The notes under the pieces were generated by a model. It did no database searches. It worked only from the letters and a program-made list of their open reading frames with translations, and was not told the DNA's origin. From Aureispira sp050633105 (GTDB taxonomy: Bacteria > Bacteroidota > Bacteroidia > Chitinophagales > Saprospiraceae): a stretch of 64,000 nt of DNA. The stretch is taken from positions 1-64,000 of the forward strand of contig JBOEFW010000001.1 of NCBI GenBank assembly GCA_050633105.1, read 5' to 3'. Each line of letters starts with the position of its first letter. The first letter of the stretch is position 1. Below, piece by piece: positions 47,101 to 56,338 of this stretch. The position numbers and the translations under genes are program-made.

Positions 47101-50100
47101 TAATTGTTCGAGATGGAAACCCTCCAACCGCTATTTGTAAAGATACCTTATTATATCTTGGTGCGACAGGAGTAGTGACTGCTTTTCCTTCTTATATAGA
47201 TGGAGGAAGCGTTGATAACTGTAATATTACGTTATCTATGAATGGAACTTCTTCTATTAACTTTAATTGTGCTCAAGTAGGAATTAATCCAGTGCAACTT
47301 ATCGTAACGGACGCCTTTGGTAATACAAGTCAATGCCCTGCGGACATTACAATAGAAGATACCTTGGCACCTGTAGCTAATTGTGTCAACCCAGGAAGTA
47401 TTGTTGTCTACTTAGATAGCAGTTGTTTTGCAACCGTGCCAGCGGCAACGTTTAATAATGGAAGTACCGATAATTGTAATTTACCGAATGGCGCCTTTAG
47501 CATAGGAGGAAACCTTAACGTCAGCTTTACGGCGGCTAATTTATCTAATAATCCCAATCCTATTATCCTAACAGTAACCGATGCTAGTAACAATACGGAT
47601 ACTTGTCAAACTACCGTTATTGTTCAGGATACAATTCGACCTTCAGTTATTTGTAGAACGGATACCGTTCAACTGAGTTTACTTGGAACGGTGACGATTG
47701 TACCAAGTCAAGTATTGGCAAGTTCTTCTGATAATTGTAATACAGGCTTAAGTTATACCATTAACAATGCTGCTTCTATTACGTTTGACTGTACCAATAG
47801 TGGTAGCAATACTGTAATCTTGACGGCAACAGATTCTAGCAACAACAGTAGTAGTTGCACCGCTTTGATCGAAATTGAAGATTTGATCGCGCCCAATGCG
47901 AATTGTCGTCCAACAACAACATTAACCTTAAATGCTGGAGCTACTTTTGGAGTACTTAATCCATCTATAATTGACTTAGGAAGTACCGATAATTGTACCA
48001 TTACAACCTATAACCTTAATAGAGATACCTTTACTTGTACTGATGCCTTATCCAATCCACATACCATACAATTATTAGTAAGTGATGCGGCAGGTAACTT
48101 AGATTCTTGTACCACTCAATTGACGGTAGAGGATGATACCGATCCTATTGCTGCTTGCCAAACCGCAACGGTATATTTGAATAATGGAATCATTAATGTT
48201 ACACCTGATTCGGTTTTAGTAGCGCCTACAGGGGATAACTGTACTTTCTTAAGCAGTGCTTTTGCCATCTACGGCTCCAACATTATTTATAACTGTGATA
48301 GTATAGGAAACCATACGGTAGAAGTCATTGTAACCGATATTTCTGGTAATACAGCGAGTTGTATTACTACGATTACGGTATTGGACAGTGTACCGCCTGT
48401 TGCGAATTGTATCACAACAACATTTACTGTACAATTGGATAGCACTGGTAATGGCTATGTGTATCCACAGAACATTGATAATGGAAGTTTTGATTTCTGT
48501 GGTATTAGTAATATGTTGGTAAATGGAGTTGATTCTTTTGGCTTCTCTTGTGCCAACATAGGGACAACAGCCGTAACACTTTCAGTTTTGGATAGTTCTG
48601 GTAACCAAGCCAACTGTCCTGCTAACTTAATAATTAATGATCCCATCAACCCTATTGCACGTTGTCAGGATACTACTTTATACCTTAACGCCAGCGGAGT
48701 AGTGTTGGTAACACCGCCTATTTTGGATGCTGGTTCTACCGATAATTGTAGTTTTAGTACTTCTATTAATGGAGCTCCTTCTATTACGTTTAGTTGTAAT
48801 CAAGTGGGAGTAAATACGGTTCAACTTATTGTAACGGATGCTTCTGGCAATATTAACCAGTGCCCTGCGAATGTAACGATTGTAGACACCATTGCGCCTG
48901 TTGCCAATTGCATTACCCCAGGCTTGTTAACCGTCTATTTAGACAATACTTGTTTTGCCTCTATTCCTGCTTCTACTATTAATAATGGAAGTAATGATAA
49001 TTGTGGAAACAACTTGACTTATAGCGTGAATGGTTTGCCCAATGCTACATTTAATGCAACCAATGTTAACAATAATCCAAACAGCATCACTTTAGTTGTT
49101 CGAGATGCTAGTGGTAATGTCGCAACGTGCAATACGACAATTCTGGTGGTGGATACGATTCGCCCTGTGGTCAATTGTCAGCCAGATACGCTACAATTGA
49201 CAGGAGTGAATACCATTTTAGATCCGTTAATGATTAATGCTGGTTCTACAGATAATTGTAGTGTTCCTACCTTAACGGTGAATGGGCAATCCTTGTTGAC
49301 CTTAGATTGTACCAATTTGGGAACTACTGTTGTGAGTCTAATTGCGACGGATATTAGCGGGAACCAAGATTCTTGTAGTACAACCGTCTTCCTAGAAGAT
49401 GTGGCGCCACCAACAGCATCTTGTAACGGTTCTACAACCATTCAGTTGGATCCAACCACTAACCAAGCTACTTTAACTACTGCTATGGTTGATAATGGAA
49501 GTTTTGATAACTGTACGATTATATCGTATGGAGTTTCTCAAAGTACGTTTAATTGCAACGATGCGCTTACCAATCCACATCCTGTTAGCTTATATATTAT
49601 AGATCAAAGTGGCAATCAAGATTCTTGTACGACGCAAGTTTTTGTAGAAGACACCATCAATCCGATTGCCATTTGTCAAAACGATACTTTGTATTATGCA
49701 GGAATGCCGATTGTGATTGCAGGCAATAGCCTTGATGGTGGAAGCAGTGATAACTGCGGAATTCAAAGCTTTGTATTGAGTCAAGATACATTTGATTGTC
49801 CAAATATTGGGAATAACTCTGTAGTTATGACCATAACAGATTTATCGGGGAACAGCAGTACTTGCTTGGCCTCTGTTTTATTGATAGATACCACAGCTGC
49901 AGCCGTAGCAGGCGCTTTTCAAGTGCTTTGTAATAATGTAGATTCTACCAATCTAACGGCTTTACCTGTACCAGCTAGCTTGACGGGAACTTGGTTAACT
50001 ACTTCAGGTGCTACCGTTTCTAATTTTAACGATCCTAATGCTTTAGTCAGTAACCTTAGTGTAGGGGATAACATTTTCTATTGGGTAACTTCAAGTGCTA

Positions 50101-51215
50101 CTTGTGCTCGTTTATCAGAAGATTCTATTACAGTAAGAGTAATTGCAGATAGCCCTGATAGTGCACAAGCAGGAATGGATCTAGCTTTGTGTGCGGATAC
50201 GACAACGATGCTAAATGCGGCTGTGCCTACAATTAGTACAGGTCAATGGTCCCAATCTATTGGGCAAGCAAATGCAGGAGTTGTGATTGTAAACGATACC
50301 GCAGCTAATTCTGCCATTCAAGGCTTACAGCCTGGCAATACCTATGTTTTTGTTTGGGAGTTGACTAATGGGCTTTGTGGAGCTTATGATCGTGATACGG
50401 TCTTAGTCATTGTAGATGAAATTCCAAGTGATCAAGCAATGGCAGGTCCTGATGTGACTTGTAGTCCTGATAGTATTAACCTAGCTGCTATACCTTCGTT
50501 ATTTGGTATAGGGAGATGGTCTACGCTTGATGGTGCTGTAATCGCAGATTCTACAGCGATTAATACGTTAGTGAAAGATTTTGTAGGAGACACCACCTTG
50601 TTTATTTGGTCCTTGTCGAATGGTGCTTGTGTGAACTACTCTGCGGATAGTATGTATGTGATTTTGGATGATATCCGTCCAGTTGCTGTATGGGATAGTT
50701 TCAATTTAGTACCAGATGGAATAGCGCAAACGATTAATGTTATTGTCAATGACAGCTTGCCTCCTAATTGGGACATTATGATTACACAGCCAATGACAGT
50801 TGGACGTATGATTAGCCTCAATAATGGTCAGTTTGAAATTGATATTAATGACGCGATCTTAAATCAATACTTCATCTATGAAATCTGTAATAGCGATTGT
50901 CCTATTGTTTGTGATACCGCTTTAGTGACCATAGCAATACAGCCTCCAGGGGATTGTTATACCCCAACTGCCTTTACTCCAAATGGAGATGGTAAAAACG
51001 ATTTCTTTGTGATTCCTTGTTTAGAGAACACCACAGAAAAAGCAGCTTTATACATCTTTAATCGTTGGGGGAATTTAGTGTTTGAGACAGATAACTATGT
51101 GAGTGATTGGGATGGGACACATCGAAACCAACCTCTTTCTAATGGAACTTACTTCTACATTTTACAAATAGAAGGTAAGAAACCGCAGAATGGTTCTATA
51201 GAACTTAAACGATAA
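44148..51215 (+). CDS. Giant T9SS type B surface protein with hyalin-like repeats (C)
   Basis: The chosen start is ATG 44148 (MNIPRNISRTHQFLFYLVFL, a signal peptide ending GQAQ), giving 2355 residues; an ATG 15 codons upstream is less likely. Residues ~30-220 resemble a proprotein-convertase P-domain-like beta-sandwich. About 19 hyalin-like (HYR) repeats of ~75-90 residues follow, each with an APxAxC start, a DNC turn and an xGNxxxC end. The shared stalk (~1918-2265) and a type B sorting domain (~2270-2355, PTAFTPNGDGKNDFF) close the protein. Internal repeats are arranged in a six-domain super-repeat. It is followed 40 bp later by PorP/SprF copy 2, its likely partner. Adhesin-like, with no enzyme domain. 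Confidence 0.9.
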   Translation: MNIPRNISRTHQFLFYLVFLLFPFWGQAQQTNYQNTVTKCYTGFAPSINSSTGTLLGFVNFTPADIPAGHRVSDVIVEIVWSKTNDGSCVYNGPDGADQSHVGFKLQGPTGTGGSRFLATSTVTANNVLPVSTASFTGIGNVVFDTIVFKQGAPSLLPAGMPVLGRDTVSPNNELLSFYYGKDPIGLWRVGGVDDPPGTGPPLCIHSYCITLVTCEVDRLEAICKTTTTVALDSSGLHLIGFSDVDSASDVSCRIKNITFSPASVSCSDVGTTIPVTMMIQDHLDSVSACVSQVLVEDQEAPILLGCAPSIYTTLYLGADGRDTFWSDSLTVTDNCGPIIKEVRNIFPSPWSSFVAFNCVVGVRRIRARATDASGNQVDCIINIEIIDTIRPSAVCGRDTAYLTTDPNGEITVPAVRLDGGSTDPCGGIANRWVGNQFDPPPVFTCADVGTHVLRLIVADNQGNLDTCNNAEVVVIDTIAPIAICRQDTIYLNASGVATTFAINIDGGSYDTCGIDSINVNGTDSVNFNCNHVNNTQPAILHVFDPNGNMDSCISWIVVRDTFAPLANCGTDTVYLNALGNAVVNAIDLNNNSIDVCTGTQLSFNINGSATMAFDCNTALSNPNAVTLTVSDTFNNASTCTAFVTVLDTITPVANCTNPTISLNSAGVATLTPALLSAGSTDNCAIVDSSINSVGTAFITYNCTAINTPQIANLLVADAAGNTSSCQATITVEDNLAPTAQCSNQLMVSLDATGMATLTPSSIDSNSTDNCTLVNYQINGSNSVLYDCSDLGVQTAVLTIQDSAGNTATCSSQIIVEDNNAPIVSCQNLTVALNNSGLVTITPDSVLVYPATNDNCGIANTSFSTGNSITFDCDSIGQRLVRVFVTDAYGNTSSCQTVVTIEDTLAPTANCRPVPFVVQLDNNGVGVVTPMDIDNGSTDLCQLDTLLVNGVDSFFFNCSNIGNSNTVTLSVQDSTGNQDFCTATVIVRDGNPPTAICKDTLLYLGATGVVTAFPSYIDGGSVDNCNITLSMNGTSSINFNCAQVGINPVQLIVTDAFGNTSQCPADITIEDTLAPVANCVNPGSIVVYLDSSCFATVPAATFNNGSTDNCNLPNGAFSIGGNLNVSFTAANLSNNPNPIILTVTDASNNTDTCQTTVIVQDTIRPSVICRTDTVQLSLLGTVTIVPSQVLASSSDNCNTGLSYTINNAASITFDCTNSGSNTVILTATDSSNNSSSCTALIEIEDLIAPNANCRPTTTLTLNAGATFGVLNPSIIDLGSTDNCTITTYNLNRDTFTCTDALSNPHTIQLLVSDAAGNLDSCTTQLTVEDDTDPIAACQTATVYLNNGIINVTPDSVLVAPTGDNCTFLSSAFAIYGSNIIYNCDSIGNHTVEVIVTDISGNTASCITTITVLDSVPPVANCITTTFTVQLDSTGNGYVYPQNIDNGSFDFCGISNMLVNGVDSFGFSCANIGTTAVTLSVLDSSGNQANCPANLIINDPINPIARCQDTTLYLNASGVVLVTPPILDAGSTDNCSFSTSINGAPSITFSCNQVGVNTVQLIVTDASGNINQCPANVTIVDTIAPVANCITPGLLTVYLDNTCFASIPASTINNGSNDNCGNNLTYSVNGLPNATFNATNVNNNPNSITLVVRDASGNVATCNTTILVVDTIRPVVNCQPDTLQLTGVNTILDPLMINAGSTDNCSVPTLTVNGQSLLTLDCTNLGTTVVSLIATDISGNQDSCSTTVFLEDVAPPTASCNGSTTIQLDPTTNQATLTTAMVDNGSFDNCTIISYGVSQSTFNCNDALTNPHPVSLYIIDQSGNQDSCTTQVFVEDTINPIAICQNDTLYYAGMPIVIAGNSLDGGSSDNCGIQSFVLSQDTFDCPNIGNNSVVMTITDLSGNSSTCLASVLLIDTTAAAVAGAFQVLCNNVDSTNLTALPVPASLTGTWLTTSGATVSNFNDPNALVSNLSVGDNIFYWVTSSATCARLSEDSITVRVIADSPDSAQAGMDLALCADTTTMLNAAVPTISTGQWSQSIGQANAGVVIVNDTAANSAIQGLQPGNTYVFVWELTNGLCGAYDRDTVLVIVDEIPSDQAMAGPDVTCSPDSINLAAIPSLFGIGRWSTLDGAVIADSTAINTLVKDFVGDTTLFIWSLSNGACVNYSADSMYVILDDIRPVAVWDSFNLVPDGIAQTINVIVNDSLPPNWDIMITQPMTVGRMISLNNGQFEIDINDAILNQYFIYEICNSDCPIVCDTALVTIAIQPPGDCYTPTAFTPNGDGKNDFFVIPCLENTTEKAALYIFNRWGNLVFETDNYVSDWDGTHRNQPLSNGTYFYILQIEGKKPQNGSIELKR
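46590..49680 (+). repeat. Six-domain super-repeat within giant C
   Basis: Six consecutive hyalin-like domains starting near 46590 recur in the same order starting near 48126, a period of about 1.53 kb (~511 residues). Order-specific markers recur: PDSVLV in domain 1; FVVQLDNNG / FTVQLDSTG in 2; TLLYLGATG / TTLYLNASG in 3; VVYLDSSCFA / TVYLDNTCFA in 4; TDTVQL / PDTLQL in 5; NPHTIQLLVSD / NPHPVSLYIID in 6. This is a past block duplication, now diverged. Confidence 0.75.
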
Positions 51216-51225
51216 TATCCCTTCA

Positions 51226-51241
51226 TGCTCCTTAAGGAGCA
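51226..51241 (+). terminator. Intercistronic hairpin between giant C and PorP/SprF copy 2
   Basis: TGCTCC-TTAA-GGAGCA lies 11 bp past the giant C stop and 15 bp before the PorP ATG. There is no T-run, so complete termination is unlikely. It may protect the 3' end of the giant gene transcript or lower the PorP level. Confidence 0.4.
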
Positions 51242-51255
51242 CAACTATACAACAT

Positions 51256-52200
51256 ATGAAAAATATAATCACCTTGTTATTGGTTACGCTAGGGAGTTGG
51301 AGCGTTGCCACGGCACAACAGGATTTCCAATACACCCAGTTCATGTTTAATAAAATGAGCTTTAATCCTGCTTATGCAGGAACCAAGGGGAACCTCTTTC
51401 TCTCTGCCATTTACCGCAAACAGTGGTTTGGTATTGATCGTGCACCTCAAACAGCTACCTTAAATGCACATGGAGCGATTGCTAAGAAGCGAGTAGGACT
51501 AGGGCTTTCTATTAGTTATGATCAAATTGGATTTTCTGATCGAATTGGCATAGAGACCAACTATTCCTACATCATTCCATTTAAGAATCAATCTTTCCTG
51601 AGTTTAGGTTTAAGAGGAGGCGTGTATTATAGTCAAATCCGTTGGGATGAGGCCGATTTAATAGACCAAGATGATGCTTCGATTCCAATGGCAGCAAGCA
51701 GTTTAATTGTACCAAACTTTGGAGCGGGAATTTATTATCAATCCAAACGTTGGTATGCAGGTTTGTCCGTTCCGCATTTATTTGTTAATGAAGGCGATTT
51801 TAATATTTCAGGATCCAATGGGGTGGTAGAACCTGATTTTACCCAACATTTTTATGGGATGGGAGGCTTTATGTTTGATTTAGCAGAAGGCGTACAAATT
51901 CAACAAAATTTATTGTTGAAGTACGTAATAAATGCGCCTCTATCTGTAGATCTTAATGTCAGTTTTGTTTTTGTACAAAGTGTTTTATTAGGTGTAACGT
52001 ATAGAGTAGGAGATTCTGTAGATGCTTTATTACAATGGCAAATCTCCCCTCAACTTAGAATTGCTGCTGCTTATGATTTTAGTATCACCCAATTGCAGCG
52101 CTATAACTCTGGTTCTATCGAAGCAATGGTGAGTTACTATTTTATTAAGAATACAGGCAATAAAGGCGATTATGAATTAGGAAACGAACGTTTTTTTTAG
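51256..52200 (+). CDS. PorP/SprF-family T9SS outer-membrane protein (second copy)
   Basis: 314 residues. Signal peptide (1-21, ending ATAQQ), then QYTQFMFNKMSFNPAYAGTK and YRKQWFGIDRAP and a beta-barrel to the C-terminus. It is clearly a paralog of the copy at 29517. It is co-oriented with giant C 40 bp upstream, so C is the predicted client. PorP/SprF proteins act with type B CTD substrates in the outer membrane. Confidence 0.93.
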   Translation: MKNIITLLLVTLGSWSVATAQQDFQYTQFMFNKMSFNPAYAGTKGNLFLSAIYRKQWFGIDRAPQTATLNAHGAIAKKRVGLGLSISYDQIGFSDRIGIETNYSYIIPFKNQSFLSLGLRGGVYYSQIRWDEADLIDQDDASIPMAASSLIVPNFGAGIYYQSKRWYAGLSVPHLFVNEGDFNISGSNGVVEPDFTQHFYGMGGFMFDLAEGVQIQQNLLLKYVINAPLSVDLNVSFVFVQSVLLGVTYRVGDSVDALLQWQISPQLRIAAAYDFSITQLQRYNSGSIEAMVSYYFIKNTGNKGDYELGNERFF

Positions 52201-52232
52201 AAAAAGAATCTTTTATTGCTTAGAGAAATTCA

Positions 52233-52272
52233 AAGAGCAGTAAGGAAAGTTAATTTCCTTACTGCTCTTTTT
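52233..52272 (+). terminator. Intrinsic terminator after the T9SS island
   Basis: Perfect 16-bp stem AAGAGCAGTAAGGAAA / TTTCCTTACTGCTCTT with a 5-nt loop and T's after it, 32 bp past the PorP stop. The following 270 bases up to 52544 are AT-rich and hold no gene I can support. Confidence 0.92.
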
Positions 52273-52544
52273 AAATTCCGACTTAAACACATCAAACAAT
52301 AGACAAATGGTTTGCGATTACCAGTACTAAAATAGTAAAATGGAAGGCATCTACCGTACCTATTTGTTGACTAGCCGTACATTTTTGGGAATAGGTCTAA
52401 AAAATAAATAGGAAAGGAAAGGGATTCCGAATAAACTGGCATTATTTTATTACGTTAGGAGATAAATGAATTGTTTTATCGTATCATCTTAAGAAGCTAG
52501 CAAAAAGATAACGTATTTAATAGCCTCTTTTAATTGTAAGGAAT

Positions 52545-53009
52545 ATGAGAATTATAGGTGTGGTTTTGTTCTTATTGACGAGTTATTTGGCGCATGCCCA
52601 GTATGAAGAGTTAGAGAAAAACTATTGGGAAAATATGACAAAAGTGACGCTCAAAAATAAATATGATCCCAAAACAGAAAATTTTACTCGTATCCCTAAA
52701 TTTGGTAAGGATATTTTGGCGCTTGACGGCCAAAAGGTATACCTTAAAGGTTTTATCATTCCAGCAGATTTGACCAAAGGGCGAATGACGCTTTCTAAAT
52801 TTTCTTACAGCGCTTGTTATTTTTGTGGAGCAGCTGGACCAGAATCCGTAATTGAAGTGGTGGCAAAGAATCCCATCATTTACAGAATGGACAAGGCGAT
52901 TATTTTAGAGGGCACATTGCGTATTAACCGAAAGAAGGAAGGGCAGGAGTATGACCCCTTTCGTTTGTTGTACATCTTAGAGGATGCCACTTACTATTCA
53001 GGGGAATAA
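52545..53009 (+). CDS. Exported DUF3299-like protein
   Basis: 154 residues. Signal peptide (1-19, ending AHAQ). The core LDGQKVYLKGFIIPADL resembles DUF3299 proteins, in which a conserved 'GxxVxxxGFxxP' strand pair precedes a Cys pair, here ACYFCGAAGPESVIEV. DUF3299 proteins are periplasmic and of unknown function; some lie near metal-transport genes. It opens a tight run with the MscS channel (31 bp) and a TPR protein (14 bp). Confidence 0.75.
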   Translation: MRIIGVVLFLLTSYLAHAQYEELEKNYWENMTKVTLKNKYDPKTENFTRIPKFGKDILALDGQKVYLKGFIIPADLTKGRMTLSKFSYSACYFCGAAGPESVIEVVAKNPIIYRMDKAIILEGTLRINRKKEGQEYDPFRLLYILEDATYYSGE

Positions 53010-53040
53010 ACGTCAGCTGCCTACCTATTGAAACCTTACT

Positions 53041-54750
53041 ATGATACGTTTGCTCGCCTTATTAGGCCTTTGTTGTTGGACAAGCCTACTTTGGGCTCAA
53101 TTTGATAGTGAAAAACCATCAGGTAACTTGGCTACCCCACAAGAAGTGGCGCACCAGCATCTGTACTATTTAGACCCTAATCTAAAGCATTACAATGAAG
53201 ATAGTGCCGCTGCTGCTTTAGTGGGAAGTTTTAGTAAGGTAACGCCTTTGGTACGGGATCGTGCGGTAAAGCTAAAGCAGATTTTTGATGGCCGAGGGCT
53301 AATTATCAGAGAAGATCTTATTCCTGATAATCCTGATTATATTGATTCTACGAATGGGAATGCTGTTTATATTCCTTTCCCAAACGAACTCCCTGAAATT
53401 TACATTATACGCCCATTGGTGGACGATGACAAACGGACTAAACGCTATGCAAATTATTGGCGTTATGATGCAGGATCTATTGCTGCAATTCCTGAGTTGC
53501 ACCGTGCTGTATATCCTCTAGGAAGTCATTTATTATTAGAATTGGTTCCTAAAGGAGGGTATGTTTTATTTGGTTTAGAGACTTGGCAATATCTGGCTAT
53601 TCTAGTGTTGATGTTGTTGGCTTTTATACTCCATTTTGTCAGTTGGCGCTTACTGAATTTAGTGTTTAAGTTTTTGGCAAACACTCGTTTAGGACGAGAT
53701 CATTTTGATGTCCACATTGTACAAAAAATTGCGCGGCTAATCTCTTATGTGATTGTCGCGTACATTATCTTTATTTTTGTACCTGTATTAATGTTACCTG
53801 TTGGACTCAGTTTCTATCTGCTTGCTAGTCTGCGTATTTTTAATACCATTTGTGCCGTGTTGGTGGTGCTTAGTAGTATTGAGTTAGCTCGATCTTACTT
53901 TCAAGTTATTGTTGATCGCACAGAGAGCAAATCAGATGATCAACTGCTCCCTATTTTTATTAAAATAGTGAAGGTATTGGTGATGGTCATTGGGGCCATT
54001 CATGTACTGGATGTATTTAGTGTTGACCTAACGGCATTGATAGCAGGTTTATCTATAGGTGGTTTGGCTTTGGCCTTAGCGGCACAAGATACCGTAAAGC
54101 ACTTAATTGGTTCTCTGATGATTTATATGGATCGCCCATTCAAACTAGGGGACTTTATTACTAGTGGAGAGGTGAGTGGAACTGTAGAAGAGATTGGTTT
54201 TCGTTCTACTCGTATTCGTACCGCCGATAGTTCGCTTATTTCCATCCCCAATGGATCATTGGTAGATATGACGGTTAATAACATAGGGAAACTGCGTTAT
54301 CGTCGTTTTAATACTACTATTGGCGTTGCTTATTATACGCCACCTGTTCTAATCGAAAAATTTATAGAGGGATTAAGAGCTTTGAATGTGGCACACCCAC
54401 AGACGAAGAGTGATATGCACTATATTCATCTCAATAATATGGGCGGATCTTCCCTAGATATTCTATTTATGGTCTTTTTTAATACAACTGAATTCTCGCT
54501 TAACTTGAAACTACGAGAAGAGATGCTTTTTAGCATTCTTAAGCTGGCGGAAGCGATGAATGTTCATATTGCTTTCCCTTCTACCTCTGTATATATAGAG
54601 AGTACGCCAGAGGGAGCACAAATTCCTCGTTATACAGAAGAAGAACTAACAAAGGCTGATACAGATATGCAAGCGTATTTAGAATCTTTTAAGAAGAAGC
54701 ATCATGCGATCAATGAGGACGAAGACGAAGAGTGGACGCCTCTTACCTAA
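53041..54750 (+). CDS. MscS-family mechanosensitive channel
   Basis: 569 residues. Signal peptide (1-19, ending LWAQ), a ~150-residue periplasmic domain, four transmembrane helices (~180-205, 230-260, 262-285 and 305-325), then the pore helix and MscS core (LIAGLSIGGLALALAAQDTV, LIGSLMIYMDRPFKLGDFI and RSTRIRTADSSLISIPNG). A cytoplasmic cage and an acidic C-terminus follow. MscS channels open under membrane tension to release osmolytes. The extra N-terminal domain places it with the larger MscS-like proteins. Confidence 0.93.
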   Translation: MIRLLALLGLCCWTSLLWAQFDSEKPSGNLATPQEVAHQHLYYLDPNLKHYNEDSAAAALVGSFSKVTPLVRDRAVKLKQIFDGRGLIIREDLIPDNPDYIDSTNGNAVYIPFPNELPEIYIIRPLVDDDKRTKRYANYWRYDAGSIAAIPELHRAVYPLGSHLLLELVPKGGYVLFGLETWQYLAILVLMLLAFILHFVSWRLLNLVFKFLANTRLGRDHFDVHIVQKIARLISYVIVAYIIFIFVPVLMLPVGLSFYLLASLRIFNTICAVLVVLSSIELARSYFQVIVDRTESKSDDQLLPIFIKIVKVLVMVIGAIHVLDVFSVDLTALIAGLSIGGLALALAAQDTVKHLIGSLMIYMDRPFKLGDFITSGEVSGTVEEIGFRSTRIRTADSSLISIPNGSLVDMTVNNIGKLRYRRFNTTIGVAYYTPPVLIEKFIEGLRALNVAHPQTKSDMHYIHLNNMGGSSLDILFMVFFNTTEFSLNLKLREEMLFSILKLAEAMNVHIAFPSTSVYIESTPEGAQIPRYTEEELTKADTDMQAYLESFKKKHHAINEDEDEEWTPLT

Positions 54751-54764
54751 TACAATTAATAATT

Positions 54765-55190
54765 ATGGAAAATGAAAATTACCCTGGCGATGCCGTTTTT
54801 GATAAAATAGAGGCATTGTGTGAGAAGGGGGAAGATGATTTAGAGCGTGGAAAACCTCGTGCGGCTTTAAAACGTTTTTGGAAGGCCTTTGACTTGCTTC
54901 CAATGCCACAGACACAGTATCCAGCAGGGACTTGGTTGTTGTTGAATATTGGGGATATTTATTTTGAGGCTGGATTGTATAATAAGGCCATTACACAATT
55001 GACTCGCGCCTTAGACTTTTTTGATGGCAAAGAAAATCCATTTATCTATTTGCGTTTAGGACAAGCGCATTATGAGTCCGAAAATTGGGACTTAGCGCGC
55101 CCTGCTTTGCAACAAGCTTGGGACTTGGATGGAGCCGCCATTTATGAAGAAGAAGATCCCAAATACTTGACTTTTTTGCAAAAAAAGTAA
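54765..55190 (+). CDS. TPR protein downstream of MscS
   Basis: I chose ATG 54765 (MENENYPGDAVFDKIEALCEK) over an in-frame ATG at 54732 that would overlap the MscS gene, giving 141 residues with no signal peptide. TPR-like pairs lie at ~30-65 and ~65-125 (AGLYNKAITQLTRAL, YLRLGQAHYESENWDLARPAL). Cytoplasmic adaptor, partner unknown. 14 bp after the MscS stop, so co-transcribed. Confidence 0.82.
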   Translation: MENENYPGDAVFDKIEALCEKGEDDLERGKPRAALKRFWKAFDLLPMPQTQYPAGTWLLLNIGDIYFEAGLYNKAITQLTRALDFFDGKENPFIYLRLGQAHYESENWDLARPALQQAWDLDGAAIYEEEDPKYLTFLQKK

Positions 55191-55483
55191 TGAGTTGTTA
55201 GATATTCTAATAAAAACTGAACGTTTTTTATGTTAAAAAGAGTTAAGAGATAGTAGGTTTTATGTCTTACAGAAAGACGTAAAAGGTAATAACATTACTA
55301 TAAATAATCTGCTTTCTTTTGCTACAAAAGCGCCTGTTCTACTTCTTTTGATCTTTATATGATAGATTGGTATCTGATAGTAAACGATCTATAAAGGAAT
55401 TAAAATACTTCTGAATAGGATGCTTTGTTGCGATTGAGGTGGCTTCATAGCTACTATTTTATAACTAAAACAAAAGAACCACT

Positions 55484-56317
55484 ATGAGTTTTATGAGTCG
55501 TGCACGGAATGGCTGGCAATTAGCAAAGACTAGTTTGCATATTATAAAAGAGAACAAGGCATTAATTGTTTTTCCCTTACTTTCAGGTTTTTCTTTAGTG
55601 TTAATCTTAGCTACATTTTTTGGTGGGAGCTTCTTATTTCTTGATAATATTTTAGGCGGCTTAGAATCTAGCAGTGAAAGGAGTCAACAGATTATAGGGA
55701 TTGTCTTTATCTTCTTCTATTATCTGATTAACTACTTTATTGTGGTGTACTTTAATGCTGGATTGGTGCATTGCACTAGACGTATTTTGGATGGTAATGA
55801 AACGTCCGTAGGAGAAGGCATTCGCTATGCGAATGATAATATTGGTCGTATTTTTACTTGGGCCGTCGTTTCTGCTACAGTGGGTACGTTATTGCAATTG
55901 TTGAGTCGGACAGGCAAGGTGGGGGAATTTGTGGCCAATTTTATTGGCTTTGGTTGGTCGGTATTGACGTTCTTTGTAGTGCCTGTATTATTGTATGAAG
56001 ATCACTCTGTCGTAGATTCTGTGAAACGATCTGGTCGTATTCTCAAAGAAAAATGGGGCAGTTCTTTAGTGGGGAATGCTAGTTTAGGCTTGTTCCAACT
56101 TGTTGCTTTTTTGGTCTTGGGGATTGTCGCTTATTTGTTGATTAATGTTATTGGTGTTTGGGGGATTTTGCCTGTGGCATTTGTTGGTTTACTGATTGTT
56201 GTGGTGTTCTCTGCCGCGAATACCATCTTTATGACAGCTGTTTATAATCGCGTGACCGATCACGAAATTCGTTATTTTGATAGCAATATTTTGGATGCTG
56301 CTTTTAGAGCGAAGTAG
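55484..56317 (+). CDS. DUF6159-family membrane protein
   Basis: 277 residues with five to six transmembrane helices (about 28-52, 72-100, 122-140, 148-170, 195-222 and 224-250). The start SRARNGWQLAKTSLHIIKENKALIVFPLLS is the typical DUF6159 opening, in which a family of bacterial and archaeal membrane proteins begins with an amphipathic helix. Function unknown. It stands alone, followed 21 bp later by the 132-bp inverted-repeat element. Confidence 0.85.
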   Translation: MSFMSRARNGWQLAKTSLHIIKENKALIVFPLLSGFSLVLILATFFGGSFLFLDNILGGLESSSERSQQIIGIVFIFFYYLINYFIVVYFNAGLVHCTRRILDGNETSVGEGIRYANDNIGRIFTWAVVSATVGTLLQLLSRTGKVGEFVANFIGFGWSVLTFFVVPVLLYEDHSVVDSVKRSGRILKEKWGSSLVGNASLGLFQLVAFLVLGIVAYLLINVIGVWGILPVAFVGLLIVVVFSAANTIFMTAVYNRVTDHEIRYFDSNILDAAFRAK

Positions 56318-56338
56318 AGGAGAATAAATAACAAAAGG

